Below, in pieces: positions 1 through 9,953 of a stretch of DNA of 64,000 nucleotides. Location of the stretch: contig NZ_JAFCKP010000010.1 in assembly GCF_018130245.1 (NCBI RefSeq), forward strand, positions 62,001 through 126,000, read 5' to 3'. The stretch's first letter is position 1. Each line of letters starts with the position of its first letter. Position numbers and translations under genes: made by a program. The notes beneath the pieces were generated by a model. It worked only from the letters and a program-made list of their open reading frames with translations, ran no database searches and was not told the DNA's origin. Source of the stretch: Bradyrhizobium sp. SZCCT0231. GTDB taxonomy: Bacteria; Pseudomonadota; Alphaproteobacteria; Rhizobiales; Xanthobacteraceae.

Positions 1-3000
1 CAGGCGACGCCATCGACCTGGCGGATGCTGCTCGATCACGAAGGTCCTTCGCTGCCGGCAAGCTGCCGGGTGCTGTGCGGCGGCGAGGCGCTGCCGCCGG
101 ATCTGGCGCGGCGGCTGGTGGCGCAGGCCGGCGAAGTCTGGAACCTGTACGGCCCGACCGAGACCACGGTGTGGTCGGCCCGCCATCGGCTCGATGCGAT
201 GGACGATCGTCCGCTGCTGGGCGGCCCGATCGGCAACACCACGCTGCACATTCTCGGTCGTGACCTCAACCTCGCGCCGGTTGGCGTCGCCGGCGAGCTC
301 TATATCGGCGGGAGCGGGCTGGCGCGCGGCTATTGGCGGCGCGGCGCGCTGACCGCGGAGCGCTTCATCCCGGATCCGTTCGGTCCGCCGGGCGCGCGGC
401 TCTATCGCACCGGCGACGTGGCGCGGTGGCGCTCGGACGGCGTGCTCGACTATGTCGGCCGAGCCGACCACCAGGTGAAGATTCGCGGCTTCCGCATCGA
501 GCTCGGCGAGATCGAGGCGCGGCTGCTGGCACAGGATGGCGTCCGCACGGCCGTGGTGGTGGCGCACGAAGCCGGCGCCGGCCGCCAGCTGGTCGGCTAT
601 GTCAGCGGCGAAGCGTTGGATGGGGTTGTGCTGAGGGTGGCCTTGTCGTCGGTGCTGCCGGACTACATGGTCCCGGCGCGGATCGTGGTGCTGGAGCGTC
701 TGCCGCTGACGCCGAACGGCAAGGTCGACCGCAAGGCGCTGCCGGCGCCGGATCAGCTCACGGCCTCCGCCGAGCATGTCGCGCCGCGCACGCCGGCGGA
801 AGCCGCGTTGGCCGCGATCTGGGCCGATCTGCTGCGCCAGCCCAACATCGGCGTCACCGACAATTTCTTCGAGCTCGGCGGCGATTCGATCATCTCGCTG
901 CAGATGGTGAGCCGCGCGCGGCGCCAAGGCGTGCTCATCGAGCCACGTGACGTGTTCCGGCATCAGACCATCGAGGCGCTGGCCGCGTCGTCCCGCGATA
1001 TCGACTCCGGCAAGGGCGGTCCGGCATCGGAGCGCGGCTCGCTGGCGGGGCTCTCCAGTGAGCAGCTCGAACGGCTTGGTCTGGACTGGAGCCGCATCGA
1101 GGACGTCTATCCGCTCTCGCCGATGCAGCAGGGCATGCTGTTTCACAGCCTGCGCGATGCCGGCAGCGGCGTCTATGTCAACCAGGTCAGCGTCGAGATC
1201 CGGGGCCTCGATCCGGAACGCCTCGGAAGAGCGTGGCGCGAGGTGAGCGCGCGTCATCAGATAATGCGGACCGGCTTCCTGTGGCGCGAGCTCTCAGGCT
1301 CTCCGCTGCAAGTCGTCTATCGCGACGCCGTCGTGCCGTTCGCGCAGGACGACTGGCGCGGGCAGACGACCGACGACGAACGGATTGCGGTGGCCCTTGC
1401 CGATGAGCGCACCGCCGAGTTCGATCTCCAGGCGCCGCCGCTCCAGCGGGTGCGGCTGTTGCGCCTCCAGGACGACTTCTGTCGGCTGATCTGGACCTAT
1501 CATCACATCCTCATGGACGGCTGGAGCTCGGCGAGGTTCGTCGGAGAGGTCCTGGAGTGCTACTACGGTGGCACGCTTGCTGCGAACGCGACGCGCTACC
1601 GCGACTACATCGCCTGGCTGATGGCACAGGACGCCAGGGCCGCCGAGGCCTTCTGGCGCGAGCAACTCGGGAGATTCGACCAGCCGACGCAGCTGGCCGA
1701 TGCCTTCGGCGCGCACCGCCATCAGGCGTCCGGCCACGAACGCTGCTACACGCGTCTCGGTGAGACGGCGACCGCGGAGCTGAAGGCGTTCGCGCGCCGC
1801 GAACGGATCACGCTGAACACCATCGTCCAGGGCGTGTGGGCGCTGCTGCTGCAGCGCTATACGGGCCAGAACACCGTGACGTTCGGCGTGACGGTGGCCG
1901 GTCGTCCGGCCGGCCTCGATGGATCGCAGCAGATGCTCGGGCTCTTCATCAACACGCTGCCCGTGATCGAAACGCTCTCGCCCGCCAGCACCATCGGAGA
2001 ATGGCTCCGCGCGCTGCAGGACCGGAATTCGGCGATGCGGGACTACGAGCACACGCCGCTCTATGACATCCAGGGCTGGGCCGGCCGCGCCGGCCAGACC
2101 ATGTTCGACAGCATCATCGTGTTCGAGAACTATCCGATCGAACGCAGCATGCACCGCGGCGCAGGCGCGTTGCAGTTCAGCGGACTGAAGAATGTCGACG
2201 TGACGAACTATCCGATGGACCTGTCGGTGCTCGTCGAAGACACGCTTCAGGTCGAATACACCTATATGCCGAGCCATTTCACGGCAGCGCAGGCGGCGCA
2301 GATCAAGGTGCAGTTCGAGCATTTGCTGACGGCGCTGACGCGGGACGCCACGGCCCTGCTTGGCAGCATCGATCCTGTCACGGAGCTCGACGCTGCACTC
2401 GCAGATCGCTGCAATCGTAATGCCACGCCGAGCGTTCCGCTGCCGCCGGTGCACGAAGCGATCGCCAGCCACGCGCGGCGTCATCCGGAGCGGACGGCGC
2501 TGACCATCGGCAGCACGGTGCTCTCGTTCGGAGACCTCGAGCGCAGGGCCAACCGTCTGGCGCATCACCTGATCTCCCGTGGGCTCAAACCCGAGCAGCG
2601 CGTCGGCGTGGTGGTCGGGCGAACCGCAGTCACGATGATCGCGCTACTGGCCGTGCTCAAAGCGGGCGGAGCCTACGTTCCACTCGATCCCGAGTTGCCG
2701 TCGGAACGCCGCGCATTCGTCATGCGCGATGCCGCAATCGCGTTTCTATTGACCGGACGGCTCGAGATCGATGGCAGCCCGGATGGTGTCGAAACAATCT
2801 CGCTGTCCACGTTCGATTTCGACGAGGGAGCCGACCATCCGCCGCAACCTGAACTGCATCCGGAAAACCTCGCCTATCTGATCTACACCTCGGGCTCGAC
2901 GGGGGTGCCGAAGGGCGTGGCCGTCGCCCACGGACCGCTGGCGATGCACTGTCACGTCACGGGCAGCCTCTACGAGATCGACGAAAGCTCCTGCGAGCTG

Positions 3001-5103
3001 CATTTCCTGTCGCTGGCCTTCGACGGCGCCCATGAGCGCTGGCTCACGGTTCTGTCGCATGGCGCGCGGCTGTTGATGCGTGACGCCGAGTTGTGGACGC
3101 CGGAGCAGACGGTCGAGAACCTGCACGCTCATGGCGTCAGCCATATCGGATTGCCGCCGGCCTACCTCCAGCAGGTCGCCGAATGTGTCGAGCAGAATGG
3201 CAATCCGCCGCCGGTCAAGCTCTACTCCTTCGGTGGCGAGGCGATGCCGAAGGCAGGCTTCGACAAGGTCAGGCGCGTTCTCAAGCCCCGCATTCTGATC
3301 AATGGTTATGGCCCGACCGAGACCGTCGTCACACCGCTGGTCTGGAAGGTCGATGGCGCGTCCGAATGCGACACACCCTATGCGCCCATTGGCGTGCCGG
3401 TCGGAGACCGCCGCGCCTACATTCTCGATGCCGCGCTCGACATCATTCCTGCCGGCGTCGCCGGCGAGCTCTATCTCGGAGGCTTTGGGCTGGCGCGGGG
3501 CTATCACGGCAAGGCCGGCATGACCGCAGAGCGCTTCGTGCCTGACCCGTTCTCGTCTGTGCCGGGAGCGCGGCTCTACCGCACTGGCGATCTGGCGCGG
3601 TGGCGCGAGGATGGCACCGTCGAATATCTCGGCCGCAGCGACGACCAGGTCAAGGTCAACGGCTTCCGCATCGAACTCGGGGAGATCCAGACCTCGCTGC
3701 TCCGTCACGAGGCGGTCGCGCAGGCGGCGGTGGTGGCAATGCCGAGCGCAGCCGGAAATCAGCTCATCGCCTATGTTGCACCGAAGGCGGCAGCTGACGC
3801 CGCGCCGGTCTCGGCCGAGGCGCTGGTCGAGCGTCTGACCGGCTTCCTGAAGCGGATCCTGCCGGCCTATATGGTGCCGGCTCGAATCGTGATGCTGGAG
3901 CGGTTGCCGACATTGTCGAGCGGCAAGATCGACCGGCGTGCATTGCCGGCGCCCGATGCGTCGATGCGGAGCTTCGTCGCGCCGCAAGGGTCGGCAGAGA
4001 TCGCGTTGGCGCGTCTGTGGTCCGACATCCTGAAAGTGCCGCAGGTCGGCGTCACCGACAATTTCTTCGAGCTCGGCGGCAATTCGATCCTGTGCCTGAG
4101 GGTCGTGGCGCGGGTCCGCCAGGACAAGACATTCGGGATCGAGATCAAGCTGCGCGATCTGCTCCAGAAGCCGACGATCCGCGCCTTGCTCGCCGGCAGC
4201 GCGACCACTGCGTCTGCCGTCGCGCCATCGGCGCTGTTGCCGCTGAATGCCGCGGTTCGCGGCGTGAACCCGGTGTTTTGCGTGCATGGCGGCTTCGGCA
4301 CGGTCTTCGACTACGGGCCGCTGGCGCGCCGCCTCGAAGGGCGCCGGCAGGTGATCGGCCTGCAATCGAGAATGCTGGTCGATCCGGCGTGGACCGACGC
4401 CTCCCTCGAGGCCATGGCCGTGGACTATGCGGCCGAGATCAGGCGGATGCAGCCGCGCGGTCCCTACAGCCTGGTCGGTTGGTCGCTGGGAGGGTTTTTG
4501 GTCAGTCTCGTCGCGGCTGAGCTCGAACGCGCCGGTGAGCGCGTCGATCGTCTCGTCATGGTCGACAGCTTCGTGCCGCGGCAGCCTGACGGATCGGGCC
4601 GGCAGGAGGCGATCGCCTACTGGGCCGATGATCTCGCCGGATTGCTGTCGGCCGTTCTTCCTAGCGCTACGGCCTCTCGCATCAAGGCGCAGGTCGACGC
4701 AGCGAAACGCGCGGACCTGCCCGAGACGCCGCAGAGCATCCGCGATCTGGTCGCCTCCGTTGTGGAGCAGGGCAGGAGCGTGAGTGCGGACGACGCCTCG
4801 CTCGGCGCGGACGATCTGTCCGCCGCCTTCGCAGTCGGACGGCATCTCAACAGGCTGGCGCAGCATACCGCGCTGCCGCGGGGCCTGGAAGCTGCGCCGC
4901 TCTGCTGGTGGACGTCGGTTCGTCTGGCGCAGCGCGATCGGCTGGAGACGCAGTTGCCGAAAGCGGTCGATCGCGGCCTCGTCGGCGACAACCATTTCAG
5001 GATCCTGAAGGATGCCGGCCTGCTCAATGAGATCTGCGGTCTGCTCATGCCGGAAGCGGCGTCGATGATCGCGCAGGATACGGTTCCGGAACCGGCGGAG
5101 TGA
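1..5103 (+). CDS. Non-ribosomal peptide synthetase, C-terminal part (A-PCP-C-A-PCP-TE), 5' end outside the window
   Basis: This is the last part of a siderophore-type NRPS; the reading frame is open at base 1, so 1700 residues are visible. Domains in order: an adenylation domain entered just before motif A5 (NLYGPTETTVWS), a carrier domain with LGGDS near residue 294, a condensation domain (PLSPMQQGMLFHS; HHILMDG at 501-507), a full adenylation domain (YTSGSTGVPKG, NGYGPTETVV, YRTGDLARW, GKIDRRAL), a second carrier domain with LGGNS near 1360, and a type I thioesterase with GWSLGG (Ser1495), Asp1522 and His1665 as the likely triad. By hand alignment to GrsA the visible pocket residues of the first A domain are Q-L-G-L-V-W, matching glycine codes. 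The second gives D-G-E-G-S-G-G-V-T, close to codes I remember for N-hydroxyornithine-type residues. The thioesterase makes this the final module pair. The product is inferred, not proven. Confidence 0.95.
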   Translation, partial: QATPSTWRMLLDHEGPSLPASCRVLCGGEALPPDLARRLVAQAGEVWNLYGPTETTVWSARHRLDAMDDRPLLGGPIGNTTLHILGRDLNLAPVGVAGELYIGGSGLARGYWRRGALTAERFIPDPFGPPGARLYRTGDVARWRSDGVLDYVGRADHQVKIRGFRIELGEIEARLLAQDGVRTAVVVAHEAGAGRQLVGYVSGEALDGVVLRVALSSVLPDYMVPARIVVLERLPLTPNGKVDRKALPAPDQLTASAEHVAPRTPAEAALAAIWADLLRQPNIGVTDNFFELGGDSIISLQMVSRARRQGVLIEPRDVFRHQTIEALAASSRDIDSGKGGPASERGSLAGLSSEQLERLGLDWSRIEDVYPLSPMQQGMLFHSLRDAGSGVYVNQVSVEIRGLDPERLGRAWREVSARHQIMRTGFLWRELSGSPLQVVYRDAVVPFAQDDWRGQTTDDERIAVALADERTAEFDLQAPPLQRVRLLRLQDDFCRLIWTYHHILMDGWSSARFVGEVLECYYGGTLAANATRYRDYIAWLMAQDARAAEAFWREQLGRFDQPTQLADAFGAHRHQASGHERCYTRLGETATAELKAFARRERITLNTIVQGVWALLLQRYTGQNTVTFGVTVAGRPAGLDGSQQMLGLFINTLPVIETLSPASTIGEWLRALQDRNSAMRDYEHTPLYDIQGWAGRAGQTMFDSIIVFENYPIERSMHRGAGALQFSGLKNVDVTNYPMDLSVLVEDTLQVEYTYMPSHFTAAQAAQIKVQFEHLLTALTRDATALLGSIDPVTELDAALADRCNRNATPSVPLPPVHEAIASHARRHPERTALTIGSTVLSFGDLERRANRLAHHLISRGLKPEQRVGVVVGRTAVTMIALLAVLKAGGAYVPLDPELPSERRAFVMRDAAIAFLLTGRLEIDGSPDGVETISLSTFDFDEGADHPPQPELHPENLAYLIYTSGSTGVPKGVAVAHGPLAMHCHVTGSLYEIDESSCELHFLSLAFDGAHERWLTVLSHGARLLMRDAELWTPEQTVENLHAHGVSHIGLPPAYLQQVAECVEQNGNPPPVKLYSFGGEAMPKAGFDKVRRVLKPRILINGYGPTETVVTPLVWKVDGASECDTPYAPIGVPVGDRRAYILDAALDIIPAGVAGELYLGGFGLARGYHGKAGMTAERFVPDPFSSVPGARLYRTGDLARWREDGTVEYLGRSDDQVKVNGFRIELGEIQTSLLRHEAVAQAAVVAMPSAAGNQLIAYVAPKAAADAAPVSAEALVERLTGFLKRILPAYMVPARIVMLERLPTLSSGKIDRRALPAPDASMRSFVAPQGSAEIALARLWSDILKVPQVGVTDNFFELGGNSILCLRVVARVRQDKTFGIEIKLRDLLQKPTIRALLAGSATTASAVAPSALLPLNAAVRGVNPVFCVHGGFGTVFDYGPLARRLEGRRQVIGLQSRMLVDPAWTDASLEAMAVDYAAEIRRMQPRGPYSLVGWSLGGFLVSLVAAELERAGERVDRLVMVDSFVPRQPDGSGRQEAIAYWADDLAGLLSAVLPSATASRIKAQVDAAKRADLPETPQSIRDLVASVVEQGRSVSADDASLGADDLSAAFAVGRHLNRLAQHTALPRGLEAAPLCWWTSVRLAQRDRLETQLPKAVDRGLVGDNHFRILKDAGLLNEICGLLMPEAASMIAQDTVPEPAE

Positions 5104-5107
5104 ACCT

Positions 5108-6088
5108 TTGAGTCTTGATCCAGACATCGCAGCATTGCTCGAGATGGTGCAGGCCGGCACCGAAAGCGGCGCACGCATTCCGTTTCCGCAATTAACTGCC
5201 GCGCAAGCGCGGGCCGATTTCGATGCGTCCTCGCCGCTGCTCGACGTCGATCCGCCGGCGCTTGCCTACGAGCGACGTCTCGCGCTGCCGACGCGGGATG
5301 GCGCGATGATCGAGGCGCGGCTCTATGCGAGCGTGGCGCCCAGCGATCGCAATTCTCTTCCGGTTCTTCTCTACATGCACGGCGGCGGCTTCGTCGTCGG
5401 CAGCCTCGACTCGCACCAGCCGTTGTGCCGCGGTCTTGCCGAGGATTGTGGTGCGGCCGTGCTGTCGGTCGGCTACAGGCTCGCACCGGAGCACAAGTTT
5501 CCGACGGCCTTCGAGGACGCGGTCGATGCGCTGGCCTGGATCGGCCGCGAGGGCCGCGCGATTGGGCTCGATCCGTGCCGCGTTGCCGTCGGCGGCGACA
5601 GCGCCGGCGGGACGCTCGCCGCCGCTCTCGCGATCGAAGCGAGGACGAACGCGAGCCTTCCGCAGCCTGTGCTTCAGGTTCTCGCCTATCCAGGCCTCAG
5701 CTCGCGGCAGACCTCCGCGTCCTATGAACGATACGGTACCGGTCATCTCCTGGAGCACAGCACTGTCGATTGGTTCTTCCGGCAATATCTCCGTAACGAG
5801 TCAGATCGTGACGATTGGCGCTTTGCACCGCTTGTCGCGGATGATTTGTCGGGCTTGACTCCCGCCATCATCGTCCTAGCCGAGTTCGATCCCCTGGTGG
5901 ATGAGGGGCGCGATTATGCGGCACGGTTAGTGGCCGCCGGCGTTCCCGTCGATCTGCAGGTCTATCCCGGCATGATCCATGAATTTCTGCGCATGGGGAA
6001 TGTCGTGACCGATGCCCTGCAGGCGAGGGCAGCGATCGGGCAGGCGCTGGCCAGGGCCTTTCTTGCCGCTGGCGAAAAGGCGGCCTGA
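5108..6088 (+). CDS. Alpha/beta hydrolase of the hormone-sensitive-lipase (HSL) esterase family
   Basis: 326 residues. HGGGF near residue 98 is the oxyanion-hole motif of HSL-type esterases and GDSAGG near 166 carries the nucleophile serine. EFDPLVDEG and IHEF towards the C-terminus supply the expected Asp and His. The start is a TTG at 5108, five bases after the NRPS stop, with GGAG in front of it at a proper distance, so the gene is very probably translated with the NRPS. Within a siderophore locus the plausible roles are hydrolysis of the ferric siderophore or of a biosynthetic ester. The family is broad and sequence alone does not fix the substrate. No signal peptide is evident, so a cytoplasmic enzyme is expected. 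Confidence 0.85.
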   Translation: MSLDPDIAALLEMVQAGTESGARIPFPQLTAAQARADFDASSPLLDVDPPALAYERRLALPTRDGAMIEARLYASVAPSDRNSLPVLLYMHGGGFVVGSLDSHQPLCRGLAEDCGAAVLSVGYRLAPEHKFPTAFEDAVDALAWIGREGRAIGLDPCRVAVGGDSAGGTLAAALAIEARTNASLPQPVLQVLAYPGLSSRQTSASYERYGTGHLLEHSTVDWFFRQYLRNESDRDDWRFAPLVADDLSGLTPAIIVLAEFDPLVDEGRDYAARLVAAGVPVDLQVYPGMIHEFLRMGNVVTDALQARAAIGQALARAFLAAGEKAA

Positions 6089-6172
6089 TATGGAAATGCG
6101 GCGTGAACGAGGGTATGTCATGACCATCATTGTCCCGCGGCCTCTCTGCAAGGGCCTCCCGAACCGAATCCC

Positions 6173-7099
6173 ATGAGCGCGTTCGTCCCAGACCACAGGC
6201 TATCCCGCCGCGCGCTCCTCGGCGCGGCGATCGGCGGCACGGCGCTTGCGGGTACATGGCCGATGGCATTTGCCCAAACCGGTGGATCGCGATCTGGGCC
6301 CCGCGTCGCCGCGCTCGGCTGGGCCTGCGCTCAGACGATATTGGCGCTCGGCGTCGTGCCGTTGGTGATTCCGGAGATCGAGCGCTATGGCCGGCTCGTC
6401 GTCGAGCCGGCTGTCCCATCCGGCGTGCAGGAGATCGGTCTGCGGTCGGAGCCAAATCTCGAGCTGCTACAGAGCTTCGCGCCCGATATCATCGTCATCG
6501 ATCCCAGCATCGCGGCCGCCGTACCTCGGCTCAAGCTGATCGCGCCGGTCGAAATGTTCACGATCTTCAGACCCGGCCGGCATCCTCTCGACACGGCACG
6601 CCGCTCGACGATGGAGCTTGCCAAGCGCCTCGGGGTGCAGTCGGCGTGCGAAGCCTATTTCGCCCGCTTCGATGTCGCCATGGCCGGCTACCGTGAGCGG
6701 CTCCGCGACCGCGGCGGCAAGCCGCTTTATCTCGTCAGCGAGATCGCGCGCAACCGCGCGCTCGTGTTCGGTCCGAACAGCCTCTATCAGGAGGTGCTCG
6801 ATCAGTGCGGATTGAGGAATGCCTGGACCGGACAGAGCGGCCCATGGGGCTATACCAGTGTTGGGCTCGAAGTGCTCGCTGCGGTTCCGGACGCGCGGCT
6901 GGTGCTGATGACCTCGCGGGTCGCCGACGTCGAGGCCTTGCTGAAGGCAAGCCCGGTGCTCCGGACCCTGCCGTCGCTTCGATCGCACCGGCTGACGATT
7001 CTGGACAATCAGTTCTTCTATGGCGGCGTGCCGGCGGCCGAACGTTTCGCCCGCCTTCTCGCCGAACGTCTGCCGCGGGAAAGCCATGAGCAAGGTTGA
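6173..7099 (+). CDS. fhuD: Iron-siderophore ABC transporter substrate-binding protein, FhuD-like, Tat-exported
   Basis: 308 residues. The N-terminus contains SRRALLG followed by a hydrophobic stretch and an AFAQT cleavage-like site, a twin-arginine signal as in FhuD-type binding proteins. The mature part has the PeriBP clan layout: an N-terminal lobe with FAPDIIVIDPS, a long helix, and a C-terminal lobe ending FFYGGVPAAERFARLL. It should bind a ferric hydroxamate in the periplasm and deliver it to the FhuB-like permease. Its last codons overlap the start of that permease gene by 14 bases, so the two are translationally coupled. Confidence 0.9.
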   Translation: MSAFVPDHRLSRRALLGAAIGGTALAGTWPMAFAQTGGSRSGPRVAALGWACAQTILALGVVPLVIPEIERYGRLVVEPAVPSGVQEIGLRSEPNLELLQSFAPDIIVIDPSIAAAVPRLKLIAPVEMFTIFRPGRHPLDTARRSTMELAKRLGVQSACEAYFARFDVAMAGYRERLRDRGGKPLYLVSEIARNRALVFGPNSLYQEVLDQCGLRNAWTGQSGPWGYTSVGLEVLAAVPDARLVLMTSRVADVEALLKASPVLRTLPSLRSHRLTILDNQFFYGGVPAAERFARLLAERLPRESHEQG

Positions 7100-9092
7100 G
7101 GCGCTGCCGGCCCGGTCCGGCTTCGACATGCACCCGGCGGTGCTGATCGGGTTGCTGGTGGCGGCCGCGGCTGCGCTCACCTGGCGCAATCTGTCCGGAT
7201 ATCTCCCCGCCAGCGCATGGTTGCCGGTGTTGTGGCAGCCGGAGGTCACTGATCCGCAGCAGATGCTGGTGCATTACACCGTGTTTCCGCGCATTGCGGT
7301 GGCGCTGCTGGCCGGCGCCGCCCTCGGCCTTGCCGGCACTGTGTCTCAGCAGGTGTTGCGCAATCCGCTTGCGGAGCCGAGCACCATTGGCGTCTTGAAC
7401 GGCGCCTATCTCGCGCTGGCCGTGACGACCCTGTGGGCGCCGTCGCTGCTGGCCTTCGGCCGCGAGTGGATTGCGCTGTTCGGCGGCTTCGCCGCGTTCC
7501 TTTGCGTGTTCGGGCTGACATGGAAGCGCGCGTTATCGCCCGTCGTCCTGGTGCTCGCCGGATTGATCGTCAGCTACTACTGCGCGGTGACAACTCAGGC
7601 GTTGGTGCTGCTGAACCACGAATATCTGATTGGTCTGTTCATCTGGGGCGCCGGCTTTCTCAATCAGCAGGACTGGAGCAACGTCACCTTCCTGGCGCCG
7701 CGGCTGCTGATTTCGATCGTCCTGATCGCGGCGATGGTTCGTCCGCTGACCTTGCTCGGGTTCGACGACGAGACCGCGCGCAATTTGGGCCTCGGATTGA
7801 CGAGGGCCCGGGTCTTCGCGCTCGTCATCGCGATCGCGCTCAGCGCGTCGGTCGTCAGCGTGGTCGGCGTCATGGGATTTGTCGGTTTGTCCGCGCCGGC
7901 GATCGTCATGCTCTCGGGTGCGCGCCGCTTCCGCGACCGGCTGATCTGGGCACCTCTTTGCGGCGCTCTGCTGCTGTGGCTGACGGACCAGCTCGTGTTG
8001 TTGGTCCCGCCCGGTTATCGCGAAATGCCGGCCGGCGCAGTGACAGCCCTGATCGGTGCGCCGATGTTGCTGCTGTTGCTCCCACGGCTGCGGGCTGCCA
8101 TGCCGATGGTAAACCTCACACCATCCGTTCCGCCACGTCTCGATCACCCCTGGCGCGTGATCCTGTTCGCTCTCGTCTTGCTGCTCCTCGCCGTCTGGAT
8201 TGCACTCGCCCTCGGCGTCGGCTCCGACGGCTGGCGCTGGAGCGGTCTGTCCGGGCTGCAGGAATTCTGGCCGTGGCGCTGGCCGCGCGTGGTGTCGGCG
8301 CTGGCAGCAGGCGCCACGCTGGCGGTCGCCGGCACGCTGTTGCAACGGATGACCGGAAATCCGATGGCTGCGCCGGAGGTCATGGGCATCAGCTATGGCG
8401 CCGCGATGGGCGTGATCGTTCTGCTTTACCTCTTTCCTGCTCACACGCGGCTGGCACAGATTGCGGCGGCCGGAATTGGCGCCTTTATCGTGCTGGCGCT
8501 GGTGCTGCTGTTCAGCCGGCGGTCCGAGTTCAGTCCGGAGCGCGTGCTGCTGGCCGGCGTCGCCATGAGCGCGGCATTCGGTGCGATCATCGCGATGGCG
8601 CTGGCGACCGGTGATCCCCGCATCGGCACGCTGCTGTCGCTGCTGACAGGGTCGCTCTATCAGATCGGTCCGACCGAGGCCGCAATCCTCGCCGCCGCGG
8701 CGCTCGTTCTGCTGATCATGGTGCCGATGCTGTCCCGTTGGCTCGATATCCTGCCGCTGGGACCTGCGACCTCGCGTTCGATCGGCATCTCACTGGCGCG
8801 GAGCCGCGTCATCATCATGCTGCTGACGGCGTTGCTGACGGCCACGGCCACGCTGATGGTTGGTCTTCTGAGCCTGGTCGGCTTCATCGCGCCGCATATG
8901 GCACGGATGATGGGGGCGCATCGCGCGCTGCATCAGGCGGCGCTGGCCGCCTTGATCGGGGCGATCCTGATGGTCACGGCGGATTGGGCCGGACGTATGG
9001 TGATCTTTCCGTTCCAGATGCCCGCCGGCATCTTCGCCATGATGCTTGCCGGGCCTTATCTCATCTGGCTGTTGCGGCCGCAGCGCGGCTGA
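7086..9092 (+). CDS. fhuB: Ferric siderophore ABC permease, double-length FhuB type
   Basis: The start is taken as ATG 7086 (MSKVEALPAR), inside the 3' end of the binding-protein gene; an upstream in-frame ATG at 7020 would add unrelated residues. At 668 residues it is about twice a normal FecCD permease. Both halves carry the family pattern: the first has GAALGLAGTVSQQVLRNPLAEP, the second GATLAVAGTLLQRMTGNPMAAPE, and each half later has a GFVGL- or GFIAPH-type segment. This is the FhuB arrangement, in which one polypeptide forms the whole membrane pore for hydroxamate uptake. The ATPase gene lies convergently on the other strand rather than in the same operon, which is unusual for fhu genes. 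Confidence 0.93.
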   Translation: MSKVEALPARSGFDMHPAVLIGLLVAAAAALTWRNLSGYLPASAWLPVLWQPEVTDPQQMLVHYTVFPRIAVALLAGAALGLAGTVSQQVLRNPLAEPSTIGVLNGAYLALAVTTLWAPSLLAFGREWIALFGGFAAFLCVFGLTWKRALSPVVLVLAGLIVSYYCAVTTQALVLLNHEYLIGLFIWGAGFLNQQDWSNVTFLAPRLLISIVLIAAMVRPLTLLGFDDETARNLGLGLTRARVFALVIAIALSASVVSVVGVMGFVGLSAPAIVMLSGARRFRDRLIWAPLCGALLLWLTDQLVLLVPPGYREMPAGAVTALIGAPMLLLLLPRLRAAMPMVNLTPSVPPRLDHPWRVILFALVLLLLAVWIALALGVGSDGWRWSGLSGLQEFWPWRWPRVVSALAAGATLAVAGTLLQRMTGNPMAAPEVMGISYGAAMGVIVLLYLFPAHTRLAQIAAAGIGAFIVLALVLLFSRRSEFSPERVLLAGVAMSAAFGAIIAMALATGDPRIGTLLSLLTGSLYQIGPTEAAILAAAALVLLIMVPMLSRWLDILPLGPATSRSIGISLARSRVIIMLLTALLTATATLMVGLLSLVGFIAPHMARMMGAHRALHQAALAALIGAILMVTADWAGRMVIFPFQMPAGIFAMMLAGPYLIWLLRPQRG

Positions 9093-9098
9093 CGTCGC

Positions 9099-9953
9099 TC
9101 ACCGCGCGAAGCTGATGAGATGACCGTGATCCGGCGACGGCATCACGCCCATGGGGATGCCGTAGATGATTTCGAGCTCGACAGGCGTCATGATCTTGTC
9201 CGGCGTGCCGCGGGCGATCAGCTTCCCGGAATGCAGCGCGATGATCTCGTCGCAGAAACGGGCGGCCATGTTGACGTCGTGGAGCACGACGACTACGCCG
9301 AGGTTGCGCTCGCGGGCAAGCTGCTTGACCAGCGAGAGCACCTCGATCTGATGAGCGATGTCCAGCGCCGAGGTCGGCTCGTCGAGCAGCAGGCACTCGG
9401 CATCTTGCGCAACCAGCATGGCGATCCAGACCCGTTGGCGCTCGCCGCCGGACAACGTATCGACTAGGCGGTCCGCGAACGGCTCGATATGGGTCAACGC
9501 CATGGCGTTTGCGACCTTATCGCGGTCGATGTCGCCGAACCGTCCGAGCGCACCGTGCCAGGGATAGCGGCCGAGTGCGACCAACTCCTTGACCAGCATG
9601 CCGGCGGCGGGTGGTGTCTGCTGCGGCAGGTAGGCGACCTTGCGGGCATAGTCGCGATCGCTCCACGCCCGTAGCGCGCGGCCCTCGAAACGAATCGTTC
9701 CCGACGAGCTTGGCTGCTGGCGCGACAATAATTTCAGCAAGGTCGATTTGCCGGAGCCGTTATGCCCGATCAGCCCGACGACGCTGCGCGCGGGAAGGGA
9801 CAAGGTTAGCGGCTCGAGTAGCGCGCGTCCCGCCACCGTGAAGCCGACCTGGTCGAGCTCGAACAAGGAGGCGGGCACGTCGGGCGAGGCCTGCGTGATG
9901 CTGGTTGGCAAGGCGAGCGTCCCTTCGCCCGTCTGCGCGTGTTGGAACGTCAT
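9099..9953 (-). CDS. fhuC: Ferric siderophore ABC transporter ATPase, FhuC-like
   Basis: 284 residues from ATG 9953. Walker A is GHNGSGKST, the signature is LSGGERQRV and Walker B is CLLLDEPTSALD, followed by the H-loop in VVLHDVNMA. This is the FecE/FhuC class. The start ATG overlaps the TGA of the upstream reductase gene as ATGA, so the two are co-translated. An ATG six codons upstream (9971) is possible but less likely. It should energise the FhuB-like permease, whose gene ends only six bases away on the opposite strand. Confidence 0.92.
   Translation of the reverse strand: MTFQHAQTGEGTLALPTSITQASPDVPASLFELDQVGFTVAGRALLEPLTLSLPARSVVGLIGHNGSGKSTLLKLLSRQQPSSSGTIRFEGRALRAWSDRDYARKVAYLPQQTPPAAGMLVKELVALGRYPWHGALGRFGDIDRDKVANAMALTHIEPFADRLVDTLSGGERQRVWIAMLVAQDAECLLLDEPTSALDIAHQIEVLSLVKQLARERNLGVVVVLHDVNMAARFCDEIIALHSGKLIARGTPDKIMTPVELEIIYGIPMGVMPSPDHGHLISFAR

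Noticed and set aside
2746-5178. Long open frame on the minus strand opposite the NRPS
   Set aside because: Shadow of the GC-rich NRPS gene; the translation is Arg/His-rich and has no family features.
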